NCBI GenBank assembly: GCA_002050435.1
Contig: MWYV01000032.1
Location: 1-64,000 of the forward strand
DNA length: 64,000 bases
From: Chitinophagales bacterium 33-2
GTDB taxonomy: Bacteria; Bacteroidota; Bacteroidia; Chitinophagales; Chitinophagaceae
Direction: 5' to 3'
Shown: positions 61,995 through 64,000 of the stretch, in pieces
How positions within the stretch are numbered: position 1 is the stretch's first letter
How the letters are laid out: the number at the start of each line of letters is the position of its first letter
Made by a program: the position numbers and the translations under genes
Notes under the pieces: generated by a model
What the model saw: the letters and a program-made list of their open reading frames with translations, nothing else
Told to the model about the DNA's origin: nothing
Databases searched by the model: none

Positions 61995-62651
61995 CTGTTG
62001 TTCGGGGAAAATTATTTGATTTCGATGAAACGCGCAATGGTTCTGGCGTTGTTGATGATTGCTTCTTCCGGGCCTTAGATTTTGCAATTGCAACAGTCTA
62101 ATGGAGTTTCTTTGCCGTAGAGCAGCGCTATGATAAATGCATCTTCCACCTTTTTTCTTGAAAAAAGGTGGAGCCCCCCTGCGCTTCGCTTCGGGGGCAA
62201 GCAAAAATTCAAGCGCAATCAATGCGCAACAGTCTGTTTTTACCAGTTACCTTCGGATGATTGCGCAAGGGAGCGCACCGAAAAATGAAAACAGGTGTAA
62301 CTCCATGCGATCTGATTGTGCAAGCGTTCTTCGCGCTGTATTGCTCCACCTTAGGGTTAAATGATTTCTTTGGAAAAATCAGGAGCAATAAGGCGCACAC
62401 AACCACCCAAATGTTATAAGATTAGGCCTGGAATTTCATTTTATGAGGAAACCTGGATCTGTTTGAACCAGTACCTGCCTCTTGTTGCCCACAGATCGCG
62501 CTGATAAACGCAGAAAACCAATCTGCGAAAATCTGCGTAATCTGCGGGAGGCCTTTTTGTTGGAATTCAGCAGCGGGGCAGGTAGGAGGACCGCCGGCCT
62601 GAGGCAAAATATCTTAACTAAAAGCGATGCTTAATTTTTACCGGACAACAG
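61995..62651 (-). mobile_element. MITE-like element R, terminal inverted repeats, no transposase
   Basis: Left end CTGTTGTTCGGGGAAAA (61995-62011); right end 62636-62651 reads CTGTTGTCCGGTAAAA in reverse complement. The sequence TAATTAATTAAT lies outside both ends and is a possible target duplication (it is palindromic, so it could be part of the repeats). Element L shares the body from about 62140 to 62651 in opposite orientation. Stem-loops lie at 62145-62172 (12 bp) and 62173-62198 (GCCCCC/GGGGGC). The left 150 bases differ from L. No transposase reading frame is present. The 789-base gap 61914-62702 holds this element and no gene. Confidence 0.7.
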
Positions 62652-62702
62652 TAATTAATTAATAGGAACTTGAAGGGTATAGGTTCGGATTTACGCATCA
62701 GA

Positions 62703-63203
62703 TTAATTATTAAAAAGGGCATCAAGGTTCAGTGCTTCCTGTAAGTTGGTTTTGCAAACGAAGATCATTATGGAGCCGATGCTGGATGACTGATACCTAT
62801 TATGTTCTTTTCCAATTTCCATTGCGGCCACTTCGAGTGCTTTTTCATGGTAACGCCGGATGGTTGCGCGGCCCTCCAGCATTTTTGCAAAGGAGCGGAG
62901 GTAAATGTTTGCTGAATTTTCTATGCTTGCTTCATTCATTTCTACCATTTCATTGCCGGCAGCGGAGCGGAGTGATTCGTTATTGCTTTGCAGATTTTCT
63001 TCTGCCAGGCTATGAAAATTGTCTCCGATCCTTAAGGCAAAAATAGTGAGGACCAGGCTATCAAGCAGGTCGTAGCTCACTGCATTCATTTGAACATCTT
63101 TGAAACTGTATAATCCTTCAATTCCGGATAAAAGCAGGAGTGGATTCATATTCAATTCCACGGCTTTATTATGGATGGTTTCAAGAAAAGCCTGTTCATT
63201 CAT
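62703..63203 (-). CDS. Cytoplasmic protein of unknown function
   Basis: A 166-residue, mainly helical protein without signal peptide or membrane segment. Blocks such as 'NPLLLLSGIEGLYSFKDV', 'LLDSLVLTIFALRIGDNF' and 'MEIGKEHNRYQSSSIGSIM' can be read but are not recognised. Gene length and codon use look normal, and there is a downstream element but no close partner on the same strand except the small membrane protein 82 bases upstream. Confidence 0.7.
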   Translation of the reverse strand: MNEQAFLETIHNKAVELNMNPLLLLSGIEGLYSFKDVQMNAVSYDLLDSLVLTIFALRIGDNFHSLAEENLQSNNESLRSAAGNEMVEMNEASIENSANIYLRSFAKMLEGRATIRRYHEKALEVAAMEIGKEHNRYQSSSIGSIMIFVCKTNLQEALNLDALFNN

Positions 63204-63235
63204 ACGGTAGGTTTTGCTGGAGGTGCAAGATAGAA

Positions 63236-63273
63236 ATTGTCAGCCTGCCGGCCATATTCCGGAGGCTGACAAT
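63236..63273 (-). terminator. Hairpin downstream of the small membrane-protein gene
   Basis: ATTGTCAGCCT pairs with AGGCTGACAAT (11 bp), and an inner CCGG/CCGG pair extends it. It lies 13 bases past the stop codon at 63286. The T-tract on the minus strand is short, so it may be a weak terminator. Confidence 0.65.
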
Positions 63274-63285
63274 TAAAAAGGGCTA

Positions 63286-63576
63286 TTAAATATCTGTATC
63301 CCTGTCAACAGTGCGGGTGGTAGTAACCCTGTCGCCGGTGCGGGTACGATTGCCGCCTAAAAGAGCAACCAGTAAAAGGATGAACAAAGCCGCAGCTACA
63401 ATCCATACCCATGGAGCAGCGTACCAGTTCTCATTATTACTCACCTCAATATCCACTTTTCTCGTAGAAGTAGTAGTGGTGGTTTCTTCCTGCGCCCAGA
63501 CAACCAATTGCACCAGGTTAAAAACCAGGAGACTGAAAAACATCTTAAGATTCATAGTTTTTGCTAACGTTTTCAT
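63286..63576 (-). CDS. Small single-pass membrane protein
   Basis: A 96-residue protein with a signal peptide ('MFFSLLVFNLVQLVVWAQ'), a Thr-rich segment, then one transmembrane helix ('VWIVAAALFILLLVALL') and a basic, Arg/Thr/Asp-rich tail. It recalls small inner-membrane proteins of Bacteroidota with a YtxH-like or DUF-type organisation, but no family was recognised. The orientation suggests a Thr-rich periplasmic part and a cytoplasmic tail. Confidence 0.7.
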   Translation of the reverse strand: MKTLAKTMNLKMFFSLLVFNLVQLVVWAQEETTTTTSTRKVDIEVSNNENWYAAPWVWIVAAALFILLLVALLGGNRTRTGDRVTTTRTVDRDTDI

Positions 63577-63856
63577 GATTAATATTTTTGGTTCTTGAGT
63601 TAAATAAGTTCAACAATTAGACCATGCACCCGTTTCCACACCTGTTGTATAACCCACTGATTTTGAAGCATGGATTGAAAAAATGTGGGGAAAGGGGTAT
63701 TAAACCAGCTTTTTATGCCCCGGGTGCCTCCACTGCTGATTCTTTTGCAGCAGGTACTGTAATTTCAGCCTGTTTTGCTTTATCTTCATTTTTTCTTTCC
63801 ATATCCGCCCGTCAAACCATCCCTGATCTAAGCTTTAAATTAATACCCTTTCGTAC
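63577..63856. other. Intergenic, nothing recognised
   Basis: A 280-base region between divergent genes. A frame across it on the plus strand (63624-63860) has no family likeness and is rejected. Promoters for both neighbours should lie here but no clear TAnnTTTG box was found. Confidence 0.4.
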
Positions 63857-64000
63857 ATGAAAATTGTTTTTACGCTCTCATTCCTTTTTCTATTTATTAT
63901 AGTGAAAGCACAGGACGGGCTCCCCGACCTTAGCTTTGGTGATAATGGTAAAGTAGTAACGGATCCGCAAACACCTGGTGTTGTAAATGTAGAAAGACAA
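63857..64000 (+). CDS. Delta-60 repeat secreted protein, N-terminal fragment
   Basis: The first 48 codons of a gene that runs off the window. A signal peptide ('LSFLFLFIIVKAQ') is followed by 'DLSFGDNGKVVTDP', which matches the start of delta-60 repeats ('D.sFG..GkV'). Such proteins often carry many repeats and a C-terminal type IX secretion sorting signal; whether this one does cannot be seen. Confidence 0.7.
   Translation, partial: MKIVFTLSFLFLFIIVKAQDGLPDLSFGDNGKVVTDPQTPGVVNVERQ

Noticed and set aside
63624-63860. 78-codon frame upstream of the delta-60 protein
   Set aside because: No signal, no family resemblance and it overlaps the ATG of the downstream gene; probably non-coding.

Overview
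The window looks like a piece of chromosome from a member of the Bacteroidota, most likely a Chitinophagaceae-type bacterium. The support is a SusC/SusD pair with carbohydrate-active enzymes, several -7 boxes of the TAnnTTTG type, few Shine-Dalgarno sequences, a tRNA gene without an encoded CCA, and families typical of this phylum (DUF2723, DUF3810, RRM proteins, delta-60 repeats). Position 1 may be an assembly edge: the first 36 bases are an exact reverse complement of bases 223-258.

Layout. 1-5 kb: 3' end of a plsC-like acyltransferase, priA, murB and two tandem small outer-membrane-type proteins. 5-13 kb (minus strand): an AAA+ ATPase/VWA pair, a large DUF2723 membrane protein, a SAM hydrolase and an SDR. 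13-24 kb: a lipoprotein, a CPA2 antiporter, a methyltransferase, an ion channel with DUF2254, DUF421, a decayed DUF326 copper-binding gene, an RNA-binding group (RRM, cold-shock domain, RRM) and a phosphoesterase with a beta-propeller. 24-37 kb: a polysaccharide utilisation locus (GH43, GH3, SusC, SusD, LamG lipoprotein, two PF10091/GH144-type glucanases), whose content points to beta-1,2-glucan. 37-40 kb: a DUF4139 protein carrying a TonB-plug-like insertion, and PPK2. 40-50 kb (minus): a complete reductive pyrimidine degradation operon (MmsA, aminotransferase, NCS1 transporter, dihydropyrimidinase, amidohydrolase, PreT, PreA). 50-56 kb: tRNA-Lys, the DUF177-rpmF-plsX cluster, DUF3810, TspO, dCTP deaminase and a phosphopantetheinyl transferase. 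56-64 kb: a frameshifted TonB-dependent receptor, an M90-type peptidase, DUF2130 and the start of a delta-60 repeat protein.

How they work together. The PUL would bind and import a glucan at the outer membrane, cut it with two lipoprotein glucanases and trim it with the GH3 enzyme. The pyrimidine operon covers uptake of a base, reduction, ring opening, decarbamoylation, transamination and oxidation of the semialdehyde to acyl-CoA, so each step from uracil or thymine to central metabolism has a candidate gene.

The least explained structure is a pair of transposase-less elements (16785-17369 and 61995-62651). They have matching terminal inverted repeats (CTGYTGTCCGGKAAAA), lie in opposite orientation and share a roughly 0.5 kb body rich in nested inverted repeats. 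A second puzzle is a set of intergenic repeats (4.9 kb, and two copies at 40.1-40.4 kb) with TTCAAC hexamers spaced about one helical turn apart, both loci lying between convergent genes.
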